From Paracoccaceae bacterium (GTDB lineage Bacteria; Pseudomonadota; Alphaproteobacteria; Rhodobacterales; Rhodobacteraceae), in the NCBI GenBank assembly GCA_022448245.1, contig JAKVCO010000012.1:47035-111034 (forward strand): DNA of 64,000 nucleotides, given 5' to 3'. The translations under genes and the position numbers were made by a program. Below, piece after piece: positions 1 through 7,898 of this stretch. The notes beneath the pieces were generated by a model, which ran no database searches, was not told the DNA's origin, and saw only the letters and a program-made list of their open reading frames with translations. Within the stretch, counting starts at the first letter, position 1, and each line of letters begins with the position of its first letter.

Positions 1-437
1 ACAAGCCAGCAGCTGACGTGCGCTTTGAAGACCTGCTCGATCAGCTTGAGATTCCGAAGGCTGAGGGGGCCGGTGAAATCCGGGTGATGTTCGGCGGGCC
101 CGTCGAACATGGGCGCGGGTTCGTGCTGCACTCCGCAGATTACGTGGCCAACGAAAGCACGCTCATTGTCGACGATGAGGTCGGCATGACGGCGACGCTC
201 GACATTCTCGAAGACATCGCCCGAGGCGAGGGGCCTACCCAGTCGCTCTTGGCGCTTGGCTATTCGGGTTGGGGTCCGGGCCAGCTGGAAGGGGAGCTCG
301 CCGCGAACGGTTGGCTGACCTGCGAAGCCTCGCCCGAGCTCGTGTTCGGCACGAGCGCTGATGAAAAGTGGGTCGCGGCGCTGGGGTCGTTGGGCATCGA
401 TCCTCTCCTTTTATCTGCCGAGGGCGGGCGCGCCTGA
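1..437 (+). CDS. YqgE/AlgH family protein (UPF0301), 5' end outside window
   Basis: The reading frame is open from base 3, so the N-terminus lies before the window. About 144 residues are visible and end at a TGA. The family signature is clear: FGGPV near the start, the SLLALGYSGWGPGQLE segment in the middle, and a C-terminal WxxALGxLGIDPxLLS. Members are small soluble proteins of about 185 residues whose biochemical role is not established; in some bacteria they are linked to alginate or Holliday-junction resolvase (yqgF) loci. The GTG at base 18 is an internal codon and not the start. Confidence 0.9.
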   Translation, partial: KPAADVRFEDLLDQLEIPKAEGAGEIRVMFGGPVEHGRGFVLHSADYVANESTLIVDDEVGMTATLDILEDIARGEGPTQSLLALGYSGWGPGQLEGELAANGWLTCEASPELVFGTSADEKWVAALGSLGIDPLLLSAEGGRA

Positions 438-474
438 TCTTGCCAAGCGGTTCCTTGCGACCCAAGTATGGCGC

Positions 475-768
475 ATGGATGATCAAACCCGCCTCGAGCT
501 TGAAGCCGCAGCCTTTCGCCGTCTCCGCCAGCACCTGATGGAGGAGAGAACCGATGTGCAAAACATCGACATGATGAACCTTGCGGGCTTCTGCCGGAAT
601 TGTCTGAGCCGTTGGTATCAGGAGGCCGCCAACGAGCGTGGTCTGGAGATGTCGAAGGACGAGGGGCGCGAGGCGTTCTACGGGATGCCGTTTGCCGACT
701 GGAAGGCGCAGTATCAGACGGATGCGAGCGCTGAGGCCAAAGCCGCTTTTGACGCCTCGCACAAATAG
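475..768 (+). CDS. DUF1244 domain protein
   Basis: A 97-residue protein starting at the ATG at 475. The frame is open further upstream, but that part overlaps yqgE. It matches the DUF1244 family over its whole length, with the core NLAGFCRNCLSRWY (two cysteines three apart) followed by FYGMPFxDWKxxYQ. The family is compact, helical and common in alphaproteobacteria, with no proven function. It lies just downstream of yqgE and may be cotranscribed with it. Confidence 0.85.
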   Translation: MDDQTRLELEAAAFRRLRQHLMEERTDVQNIDMMNLAGFCRNCLSRWYQEAANERGLEMSKDEGREAFYGMPFADWKAQYQTDASAEAKAAFDASHK

Positions 769-801
769 GCGTCTAGGGCCGCGCCGCGCGGGCCGGGGCC
801 T

Positions 802-1362
802 CTAAGGCTTTCCCGCGCGTGCTAGCCGTTTGGCCTGATCGACCCATCCGTCACGCGCAACCCGGCCCGAAAACCCTTCGAGGTTTGCGTCCACCCAGGC
901 GATCTCTTTCTCGGTCCACTTGGCGATCTGATCAAAGTGGAAGAACCCCAGCGAATTGCACAGACGCTCGAGCGCGGGACCGATACCTTTGATCTGCTGA
1001 AGGTCATCCGCACGGCCACCGCGTGGCGCAGAAAGCGTTGCGGGTTTCACGGCCCGCATCCCCGATTGTTGACCGGTTTGCTTCGGCGGCCTCGGCGGTC
1101 GTGCCTCGGTCACGGGGCCCGGTCGCGCGGCGGTTCGCAACGTGGAGATCTCTGCCTCCAGAGCCCGGATATGCTTGTCTTTGTCCCTGTGCATCTTGCG
1201 GCATTGTTCGAGGTCCGCGCTGAGCCGTGAGGCCTCGGTCAATGCACTCGACGTCTGTGAAGACCGGTTCCAGATGACCCATCCCGCGAACAAACCCAAC
1301 AAGATCGCCAGGGCCAGCAGCACCCAGATCTCACCCAATAGAAACCCCATATCGCGAAACAT
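802..1362 (-). CDS. Membrane-anchored coiled-coil protein with C-terminal helix-hairpin-helix domain
   Basis: A 186-residue protein. One hydrophobic segment at about residues 7-30 is followed by a charged coiled coil (about 40-80), a proline-rich linker (about 82-110) and a C-terminal domain with DDLQQIKGIGPALERLCNSLG. That is the helix-hairpin-helix pattern seen in predicted flap-endonuclease-like and NADH-dehydrogenase 41 kDa-like proteins of Rhodobacteraceae. It starts 11 bases after the stop of the BON-repeat gene on the same strand, so the two probably form an operon. The HhH may bind DNA or a protein; no enzymatic residues are visible. An alternative start is the ATG at 1350. Confidence 0.7.
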   Translation of the reverse strand: MFRDMGFLLGEIWVLLALAILLGLFAGWVIWNRSSQTSSALTEASRLSADLEQCRKMHRDKDKHIRALEAEISTLRTAARPGPVTEARPPRPPKQTGQQSGMRAVKPATLSAPRGGRADDLQQIKGIGPALERLCNSLGFFHFDQIAKWTEKEIAWVDANLEGFSGRVARDGWVDQAKRLARAGKP

Positions 1363-1373
1363 GATCGGCCTTT

Positions 1374-4109
1374 CTAGTTCTCTTCTGGCTCGGGGTTGGA
1401 CCAGACGAACAATGTCTCGTCCCCCTCGGCGCCTGTGTTTTGGATCCCGAGGCTGATCGCGGCGCCCGGCACACCCGCATCGACGAGCGCTGTCAGCAGC
1501 GTTTGCGCCGCCGTCTCATCGGGCTGACGGGCTTGGATAGCGATGCTCAGGTCTGGAAGCTGGTCGAGGCAGTGCAAGATGATGCCCGCCAAGGCGGGAA
1601 TTGCCGGCATGGATCGGGTTTCTGCGTCCAGGATCCCTTCAAGCGCTGCCGCTTCCTGTTCGCAGGCCGCGCGGCTCACCTCGAAATCATAGAGGGGCAC
1701 CCACGTTGTGCCCGTGAACCGTTCAGCTTGGTTGGTGATTTCATTGACCCGCTCGCTGCCCAGGGCAGGGGGGAGGTCGAGCGTCAGTTCCATAGTGACA
1801 TCTGCGTCAGCGTTTTTCAGCGCGACTTCTGCGGCGGCTGCGCTGGCGGTGGTCACAGCCACACCGGCAAGCGACAGATGTGGTCTTTCTTCGCCTTCCT
1901 CAACGCGTAGCGAGCCGGTCTCCAAAGCGGACAGGGCTTTGAGCCCTGCCATGGCCGCCTCAAGGAAGCCTCGGCTTTTGGCGTCGATTTCGGCGATCTG
2001 CACGGTGTCGGGGAGCGACGAAAGCCCGAGGTCTTGGGCCGTGCTGCCAAATGGGAGCTTGCCGGTTATGGTGATGTCTCCGTCACGCACCTCGGCCAGA
2101 AGATGGAGGGGCTTGCCGTCATCCGCGAAGACCACGTCGATCACTGGCGCCACGCCATCGGGAAGGTCTGCGAAAGCCGCGTTCACGGCGGCCAGCCCTG
2201 CGCGGGAGACGCCGCCAGACACGATAATCGTGGGGCTTCCGCCCTCAACTTCGGCGTCGCGGACCACGAGGCGCCCGTTCTCAAGCGCCGCCAGAGCGCG
2301 CAGCCCAGATTGGGCAGAGGGCGTGAACTCAGGCGCTTTCGCGTCCACCTCCGAGACGATCATCGCCTCACCAAACGCCTCCAGACCCAAGGTGGAGGGT
2401 TCCGATCCAAAGGGCATTTTCCCGATGAGCGTGACCGTCCCTCCCTGCTTCTCGGCGGTCAGGCCCAGGGGCAGGCCGTCATCTAGGGGCGAAAGGTCTG
2501 GCGCGGCTGCAAAGCCAGCTGGCAGGGCCGCAAGTGCTGCAAGGGCGCGCGAGATGGCGGCACGCGTGCCTTCGCCCGTCAGACGAACTTCGGAGCCTTG
2601 GACACTGAGGCGGCCACTGGGCAATTCTGCGAGGGCCCTTAGCCCTGCAGAGGCGGCCTCTTCAAACCCTGCCGGGCCGACCCGTAAGATCTCCGAGGTT
2701 TCCACACCGTCGAAGCGCGGTTCAAGCGGAGCTGGTACTTTGCCGCTGGCGATAAGGCCGCCGTCGGTCTTCTCGATGTTCAGCCGAAAGGGGGTGCCAT
2801 CATCCAATGGTGTCAGGTTCAGTTTGACCTCACCCGGCGCATCTTCGAGCTGCTGGGCGAGCGCCTCCATATCGACGGGCAGCTCGACAATGCCGGACAA
2901 CTGCAGGCGCGGGGGGTGATCATCCGCCACCATCAGTTCCCCGGTAGTCACCGATCCCAGCGCTCGCAAACCAGCGGCGGCGAGTGGGACGAAGCCTTCA
3001 GACTGCGCCTCGACTTCCGCCACCCGCAGCGCGATGTCGTCGAACGCTTCGAGCCCGAGCATCGCAGGCGTCGTGCCGAAGGGTAGCTTGCCAGACACAT
3101 GCGCGTCCTCGCCCTTTGACGCGGTCAGCTGGATGGGTGCACCATTGTCGAGGATGGTGAACTCGCGCGATACGCCCGGATCGTCGCCCAGCGCGTCCTG
3201 CGCTGCGGCGATGCCTGCGCGTGTTCCGGTGCCCGAAAGCCCTGCGCTTTCCTCGGTCAAAAACAGACTGCCGTTTTCGAGGGCGGAAAGCGCCGCCACC
3301 AGGCGCGATGCCCGGTCTGCCCACACGGCATCACTGCTCGCGATCCGGGCAATGCTGAGCGTTTCGGTAGCCACATCGGCATCCAGCGGGGCGAGAATAT
3401 CAAAGCTCGCGGTGACGGGGAGCTTGCCCTCTGCCACTGCTGCCCCGCCCCGGGTGTAATCCACACGCAGCACGAATGGCCGCCCATCATCCTCAATGTC
3501 GATGTCAACGGAGCGCGCGTAGCCCACGGGCAGTGCCTCAAGCGTGGCTTCAACGGCGCGTGCATCCACGGGCAGGGGGGCGAGCCCGCGGAGGCTGATC
3601 GTCTGATCCGAAATCTCCAAGGTCGCAGTTCTCAGCGGCTTGATCGCGTTCAGCTCGGCTTTGATTGCCAAGAACCACCCCTCGGGCGCCCCTGAGGCCA
3701 AGGTGATCTCAGCCTGATACGGGGCGAGCTGCTCTTCGAGCTTTGCCATCGCGGCCGCGGTGGGTGCCACGCCGGTTGCGCTCAAGGTGTCCGCGCTTTT
3801 GGTTGCGAAGAAGCGGTAAGGCGCAGCGATTGGCAAAACAGAAAGGCGGTCATCCACCGTCCTCACGCCGTCGATGTTGCGCAGGGCAGCTGTTAGGGCC
3901 TCGCGCTCCTCGTCCGTGTCTGCCAAACCGGTAAGGGTGACGTCGCGGCCCGAAACTGTTGCTGTCGCACCATGGATCGACGCGGCAACAGCACTCCTTG
4001 CCTGGGTAGAAAGACGGTTCTGGATGTCAGGCGCAGTATGACCCCAAGCCCACCAGCCCAGTGCGCTGCTCCCCACAACCAGAATCAAATAACCAAAAAA
4101 CGCGCGCAA
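1374..4109 (-). CDS. Large BON-domain repeat protein with degenerate OmpA-like C-terminus
   Basis: A 911-residue protein with an N-terminal membrane segment or uncleaved signal (residues 1-25). A BON domain follows (about 35-90; VSGRDVTLTGLADTDEER). About six divergent repeats of roughly 110 residues come next (about 90-790), each marked by GLRAL.xLExGxLxV, a DDGxPxxLxxE strand and xGKLPFG. The last 110 residues align by eye with OmpA C-terminal domains (a Cys-containing helix, then LLTALVDAGVPGAAIS), but the usual GHTD and NxxLSxxRA peptidoglycan-binding residues are absent. Related Rhodobacteraceae proteins are annotated as OmpA family. An envelope-spanning role is plausible, with weakened cell-wall binding. 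Confidence 0.75.
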   Translation of the reverse strand: MRAFFGYLILVVGSSALGWWAWGHTAPDIQNRLSTQARSAVAASIHGATATVSGRDVTLTGLADTDEEREALTAALRNIDGVRTVDDRLSVLPIAAPYRFFATKSADTLSATGVAPTAAAMAKLEEQLAPYQAEITLASGAPEGWFLAIKAELNAIKPLRTATLEISDQTISLRGLAPLPVDARAVEATLEALPVGYARSVDIDIEDDGRPFVLRVDYTRGGAAVAEGKLPVTASFDILAPLDADVATETLSIARIASSDAVWADRASRLVAALSALENGSLFLTEESAGLSGTGTRAGIAAAQDALGDDPGVSREFTILDNGAPIQLTASKGEDAHVSGKLPFGTTPAMLGLEAFDDIALRVAEVEAQSEGFVPLAAAGLRALGSVTTGELMVADDHPPRLQLSGIVELPVDMEALAQQLEDAPGEVKLNLTPLDDGTPFRLNIEKTDGGLIASGKVPAPLEPRFDGVETSEILRVGPAGFEEAASAGLRALAELPSGRLSVQGSEVRLTGEGTRAAISRALAALAALPAGFAAAPDLSPLDDGLPLGLTAEKQGGTVTLIGKMPFGSEPSTLGLEAFGEAMIVSEVDAKAPEFTPSAQSGLRALAALENGRLVVRDAEVEGGSPTIIVSGGVSRAGLAAVNAAFADLPDGVAPVIDVVFADDGKPLHLLAEVRDGDITITGKLPFGSTAQDLGLSSLPDTVQIAEIDAKSRGFLEAAMAGLKALSALETGSLRVEEGEERPHLSLAGVAVTTASAAAAEVALKNADADVTMELTLDLPPALGSERVNEITNQAERFTGTTWVPLYDFEVSRAACEQEAAALEGILDAETRSMPAIPALAGIILHCLDQLPDLSIAIQARQPDETAAQTLLTALVDAGVPGAAISLGIQNTGAEGDETLFVWSNPEPEEN
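1739..3839 (-). repeat. About six ~110-residue protein repeats inside the BON/OmpA-like gene
   Basis: Approximate extent of the internal repeats. The recurring anchors are xGKLPFG (also GKVPAPL and GKMPFG), LGLEAF, an acidic VDAK segment, GLRAL, and DDGxPLxL. Units diverge strongly, so this is old protein-level repetition and not a recent tandem DNA repeat. Boundaries were judged by eye. Confidence 0.65.
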
Positions 4110-4238
4110 AGACGTCCCCAGAACAAGTGTTCAAAGATGTTCCCAAGCGGGCGGCCCTGCGTTCAAGGGCAAAAGGAGTGGAGTGGCCACGACAGACAGC
4201 TGTTGTGGCCCTTTGGCACCTTAAACGGCGGCGTTCCG

Positions 4239-5096
4239 TCAGATTGCGGTCTTCAGGCTCTCGTCGAGGTAGATTTCGCGCAGCCGCTTGGCCATGGGGC
4301 CGGGCGCGCCTGCACCAACGGCGTCGCCGTCGATCTCGACCACTGGCATCACGAAAGTCGAGGCGGAGGTGATGAAGGCCTCATCGGCATCCTTGGCCTC
4401 GTCCATGGTGAAGCCACGCTCCTCCACTTTCATCTGAGCTTCCCGCGCAAAGCGCAGAACCGCGGCGCGGGTGATCCCGTGTAGGATGTCATTGGACAGG
4501 TGGCGCGTGATGATCGTGTCGCCTTTGACGATATAGGCGTTGTTGGAGGTGCCTTCGGTCACCAGACCGTCTTCCACCATCCACGCGTCATCCGCGCCTG
4601 CAGCCTTTGCCATCATCTTGCCCATGGCAGGGTAAAGCAGTTGTACCGTCTTGATGTCGCGACGACCCCAACGCTGATCCTCGATCGAGATCACCTTCAT
4701 CCCCTTCTCTGCAGCCGGAGAATTCGCAAGGCCCGGCTTTGCCTGGGTAAAGAGCACGATCGTCTGCGGCGTGCCTTCTGCCGGATAAGCAAAGTCGCGA
4801 TCAGCCGCACCACGGGTGATCTGCAGGTACACTAGGCCCTCGTCGATCTCATTGGCGCGCACGAGCTCACGGTGAACTTCGAGCAGCTCTTCGGCGGTGA
4901 TCGGCATCTCCATGTCGAGCTCTTTCAACGAACGCTCAAGACGCACGGCATGCCCGTCAAAGTCGATCAGCTTGCCGCCAAGAACACTCGTCACCTCGTA
5001 GACGCCGTCCGCAAACAGAAAGCCGCGGTCAAAGATCGAAACGGTTGCTTCGTTCTCGGGCAGGTAGCTGCCGTTCACGTAAACAGTGCGGGTCAT
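4239..5096 (-). CDS. dat: D-amino acid aminotransferase (PLP fold type IV)
   Basis: A 285-residue class IV aminotransferase. The N-terminal VNGxYxPxxEATVSIFDRGFLFADGVYEV is the usual start of Dat. The PLP-binding lysine is K149 in RRDIKTVQLL, and VTEGTSNNAYIV gives the cofactor-phosphate loop. It transfers the amino group between D-amino acids and 2-oxo acids (D-Ala plus 2-oxoglutarate to pyruvate plus D-Glu). Next on the same strand lie a dipeptide-epimerase-family gene and a DUF1611 gene that together match the DgcA/DgcN D-glutamate pathway, so Dat may feed or drain the D-Glu pool. A branched-chain aminotransferase is less likely because of the length and N-terminus. Confidence 0.85.
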   Translation of the reverse strand: MTRTVYVNGSYLPENEATVSIFDRGFLFADGVYEVTSVLGGKLIDFDGHAVRLERSLKELDMEMPITAEELLEVHRELVRANEIDEGLVYLQITRGAADRDFAYPAEGTPQTIVLFTQAKPGLANSPAAEKGMKVISIEDQRWGRRDIKTVQLLYPAMGKMMAKAAGADDAWMVEDGLVTEGTSNNAYIVKGDTIITRHLSNDILHGITRAAVLRFAREAQMKVEERGFTMDEAKDADEAFITSASTFVMPVVEIDGDAVGAGAPGPMAKRLREIYLDESLKTAI

Positions 5097-5182
5097 GCTT
5101 GGGTCCTTTCAGCTGCGCTAGCGGGATGGGGGATTTTGCGGCAAGTCTCAAGAGACAGAACGCCACAACCGGAGGGCCTCTC

Positions 5183-5629
5183 ATGCCCAACCTTGCTCCT
5201 GCTACGTTGATGTTCATTGCCGGGATCGGCATCCCGGTGCTTGCGGCGCTGAATGCGGCGCTGGGGCAGCGGCTCGGGTCGCCGGCTGCTGCGGCCACGA
5301 TCCTGTTCGTCGTGGCTTTTCTTGTGGCGGCAAGTGCCGCGCTCCTGACGCGGGGCAGCTTTGCGGCTTTGCCCGGCAGGCCCAAGCACCTCTACCTCGC
5401 AGGCGCACGCATCGCCTTTTATGTTTTGTCGATCACGTGGGTGGCGCCCACTTTCGGCGTCGGCAATGCCGTCTTCTTTGTGCTGATCGGCCAGTTGGTC
5501 TCGGCGGCACTCATCGACCACTTCGGCCTCTTTGGCGCGCGCGAACTGGCGATGTCGCCGCTCCGCGCGCTGGGCATCGCGCTGATGGCGGGCGGCGTGC
5601 TTCTCACGCAACTGGCGACGCGCCCCTAG
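5183..5629 (+). CDS. YdcZ/DUF606-family small DMT membrane protein
   Basis: A 148-residue, strongly hydrophobic protein with five likely membrane helices. The start ATG at 5183 follows a GGAG at 5171. The pattern xxAGxxxPxxAALNAALGxxxGSPxxAA is typical of the DUF606/YdcZ half-size drug/metabolite transporters. The C-terminal part contains FFVLIGQLVSAALIDHFG. It is divergent from dat and overlaps the end of dgcA by four bases. The substrate is unknown. The D-amino-acid neighbours suggest transport of an amino acid, which is an inference from position only. Confidence 0.8.
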   Translation: MPNLAPATLMFIAGIGIPVLAALNAALGQRLGSPAAAATILFVVAFLVAASAALLTRGSFAALPGRPKHLYLAGARIAFYVLSITWVAPTFGVGNAVFFVLIGQLVSAALIDHFGLFGARELAMSPLRALGIALMAGGVLLTQLATRP

Positions 5630-6588
5630 CCCCATAGAGCCGCAGTCGACGGATGCACGCCCGCCTCGTCATAGCTCAGCGGCGGGTTGCGGTCCTCTGC
5701 TAGAAGAAGCGGCCCGTCGAGGTCCACCACAGCGGCACCCTGCGCCACCAGCACAGCGGGCGCCATGGCAAGCGAGGTGCCCACCATGCAACCAATCATG
5801 ATCTCATAGCCTTCTGCGATCGCGGCTTCTCGTAGCGCGAGCGCCTCCGTCAGGCCCCCGGTCTTGTCGAGCTTGATATTGACCATGTCATACTTGCCCT
5901 TGAGGTCGGGCAGGGAGGCGCGGTCATGGCAGCTCTCATCCGCGCAGACGGGCAGGGGGCGCTCAATCTCGGCAAGCATTTCGTCCTCGCCCGCGGGCAG
6001 AGGCTGCTCCACCATCTTCACACCAAGGCGCACCATGTGATGGGCGAGGTCCTGATAGACTTCTGCCGACCAACCTTCATTGGCATCCACGATAATGGCC
6101 GCATCGGGCGCGCCCCGCCGCACGGCTTCCAGCCGGGGCATGTCATCGGGCGTGCCAAGTTTGATCTTCAAAAGCGGACGGGCCGCATTCACCCGCGCCT
6201 GCGCTTCCATCTTCTCAGGCGTATCGAGCGACAGAGTATATGCCGTCACCTCAGGTCCAGGAGCGGACAGACCAGCGAGCTCCCAAGCGCGCTTGCCTGC
6301 AATCTTCGACTCAAGATCCCAAAGCGCGCAATCGACAGCATTGCGCGCGGCGCCTGCAGGCAAAGCTGCAGCCAAAGCCGCACGGTCGATGTCGTAGCTT
6401 AAACCTTCGATTTCAGCCTGCACGCTCGCAAGGGTCTCCCCATAGCGCGCATAGGGTACACACTCGCCGCGTCCCACGCGTCCATCTCGCGAAATCTCGA
6501 CACTCACCACATCCGCGGCGGTCTTCGAGCCGCGCGCGATCGTAAAGACCTGCGCCAGCCGAAAGCTCTTTTGTCTGACCTTAAGCAT
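5626..6588 (-). CDS. dgcA: Dipeptide-epimerase / N-acetyl-D-glutamate racemase DgcA (enolase superfamily)
   Basis: A 320-residue enolase-superfamily protein of the muconate-lactonising/dipeptide epimerase group, starting at the ATG at 6588. The acid/base lysine motif is LLKIKLG, the metal ligands lie in DANEGW, EQPLP and CADESCH, and the second catalytic lysine is in NIKLDKTGG. Alone it would be called L-Ala-D/L-Glu epimerase. It sits directly downstream of a DUF1611 protein on the same strand, which is the DgcN-DgcA arrangement. In that pathway DgcN makes N-acetyl-D-glutamate and DgcA converts it to N-acetyl-L-glutamate. DgcA assignment confidence depends on this context. Confidence 0.8.
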   Translation of the reverse strand: MLKVRQKSFRLAQVFTIARGSKTAADVVSVEISRDGRVGRGECVPYARYGETLASVQAEIEGLSYDIDRAALAAALPAGAARNAVDCALWDLESKIAGKRAWELAGLSAPGPEVTAYTLSLDTPEKMEAQARVNAARPLLKIKLGTPDDMPRLEAVRRGAPDAAIIVDANEGWSAEVYQDLAHHMVRLGVKMVEQPLPAGEDEMLAEIERPLPVCADESCHDRASLPDLKGKYDMVNIKLDKTGGLTEALALREAAIAEGYEIMIGCMVGTSLAMAPAVLVAQGAAVVDLDGPLLLAEDRNPPLSYDEAGVHPSTAALWG

Positions 6589-6674
6589 CACATCTCGCCT
6601 TCTTCGTGCTCTGTACTTCCCCCGGAGGGCCGCCGGAGGCACCCGAACCCGAAGTCCGGGTGCCCACAGCCAGA

Positions 6675-7676
6675 TCAGATCTCGGCGAGCGCGTCCACAA
6701 GGCGGCCTGCACCGTGGCGGAACGGGTCAACCGTGGGTAGGCCCATGCGCGCTTCGGTTTCTTCGCAAAGACGCATCGCTTCGTCGTCGCTCAGATGCTG
6801 GGTGTTGATCGAAATCCCCGTCACCTTGCACGCCGGGTTGGCAATTTGCGCCAGCGGCAGCGCGGTGTCGCGCAGGGCCTCGAGCGACGGCAGACCGTAG
6901 TCCGGCAACCCGCGCATGTGCGCGCGCGTCGGCTCATGGCTCAACACCAGCGCATCCGGCTGCCCGCCGTGGATCAGCGCCATGGTCACGCCGGAATAAG
7001 AGACGTGAAAGAGCGATCCCTGGCCTTCGATCAGGTCCCAGTGGTCAGCGTCATTGTTGGGCGTCAGCCACTCAACGGCACCTGCCATGAAGTCGGCGAT
7101 CACGGCATCAAGCGGCACACCACGGCCGGTGATCAGGATGCCCGTCTGGCCCGTGGGCGCGAAGGTCGACTTCATGCCGCGGTTTCGCATCTCGGCATCC
7201 ACAGCGAGGCCCGTGTACATCTTACCGACCGAGCAGTCCGTGCCCACGGCCAGCATCCGCTTGCCGGTGCGCTTCACGCCATTAGCGATCGGGTAGGCCA
7301 CAGAAGGCACGCGCACGTCATGGAGCGTGCGGCCAGCGCGCTTGGCTTCCCGCACGAGGTCGTTTTCGTCACGCAGCAAGTTGTGCAGACCAGAGGCCAC
7401 ATCATAGCCCATCTGGATGGCTTCGGTGATGACGCTCTTCCAAGCTTCAGAGATCACACCACCGCGGTTGGCAACACCGATGACGAGCGTCTTGGCGCCA
7501 GCCTCTTTGGCCTCGGCCAATGACATGTCTTTCAGGCCGACATCGGCACCACAGCCTGCCATCCGGAATTGGCCAACCGCGTTTTCTGGGCGCCAGTCTT
7601 TAATGCCTTGTGCCACCTTGGCGGCAAGTTGGTCGGGCGCATCGCCGAGGAAGAGTAGATAGGGCGTGGGAATCAT
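6675..7676 (-). CDS. dgcN: DUF1611 protein, likely D-glutamate N-acetyltransferase DgcN
   Basis: A 333-residue protein starting at the ATG at 7676, preceded by an AAGGAGG ribosome site. The DUF1611 P-loop is AVGTDCSVGKM. Other family marks are TGQTGILITGRGVPLDAV and the VEGQGSLxH-like IEGQGSLFHVSYSG. DUF1611 members paired with an enolase-family epimerase have been described as DgcN in a D-glutamate catabolic route of marine Proteobacteria. The gene precedes dgcA with an 86-base gap and is divergent from mcl1. A general ATPase or D-amino acid kinase-like role cannot be excluded from sequence alone. Confidence 0.78.
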   Translation of the reverse strand: MIPTPYLLFLGDAPDQLAAKVAQGIKDWRPENAVGQFRMAGCGADVGLKDMSLAEAKEAGAKTLVIGVANRGGVISEAWKSVITEAIQMGYDVASGLHNLLRDENDLVREAKRAGRTLHDVRVPSVAYPIANGVKRTGKRMLAVGTDCSVGKMYTGLAVDAEMRNRGMKSTFAPTGQTGILITGRGVPLDAVIADFMAGAVEWLTPNNDADHWDLIEGQGSLFHVSYSGVTMALIHGGQPDALVLSHEPTRAHMRGLPDYGLPSLEALRDTALPLAQIANPACKVTGISINTQHLSDDEAMRLCEETEARMGLPTVDPFRHGAGRLVDALAEI

Positions 7677-7744
7677 TGCGGCCTCCTTCAGTTGCGGCGA
7701 CCCTAGGAGGAAATCGCGCGCTCGCATCCTCCTTTTGCGACAGC

Positions 7745-7773
7745 CCGTGAAAAAAATCCGAAAAAATTCACGG
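7745..7773. promoter_or_regulatory. Inverted repeat in the dgcN-mcl1 divergent promoter region
   Basis: The arms CCGTGAA (7745-7751) and TTCACGG (7767-7773) are perfect inverted copies around an A-rich centre. The element lies between two divergent genes (dgcN start 7676, mcl1 start 7899). It could be an operator for either gene or an A-tract protein-binding site. The binding factor is unknown. Confidence 0.4.
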
Positions 7774-7898
7774 ATCAGGCCACCTAAGTTGACGATATGA
7801 AATCCTACGCTGCGCTGCGGCGATTCTCTGTTGCGGTGCGGCGCGCAAGAATGTATCGCTGCACTGTAAACACTTGAAATTATCTTGCGAGAACGTCC

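Noticed and set aside
1708..2919. 403-codon plus-strand ORF inside the BON-repeat gene
   Set aside because: Antisense shadow: Ser/Arg/Ala-rich composition, no domain, and the minus-strand gene is well supported.
6643..6674. Possible hairpin between dgcN and dgcA
   Set aside because: Arms match over only about six bases with a mismatch; not convincing as a terminator or attenuator.
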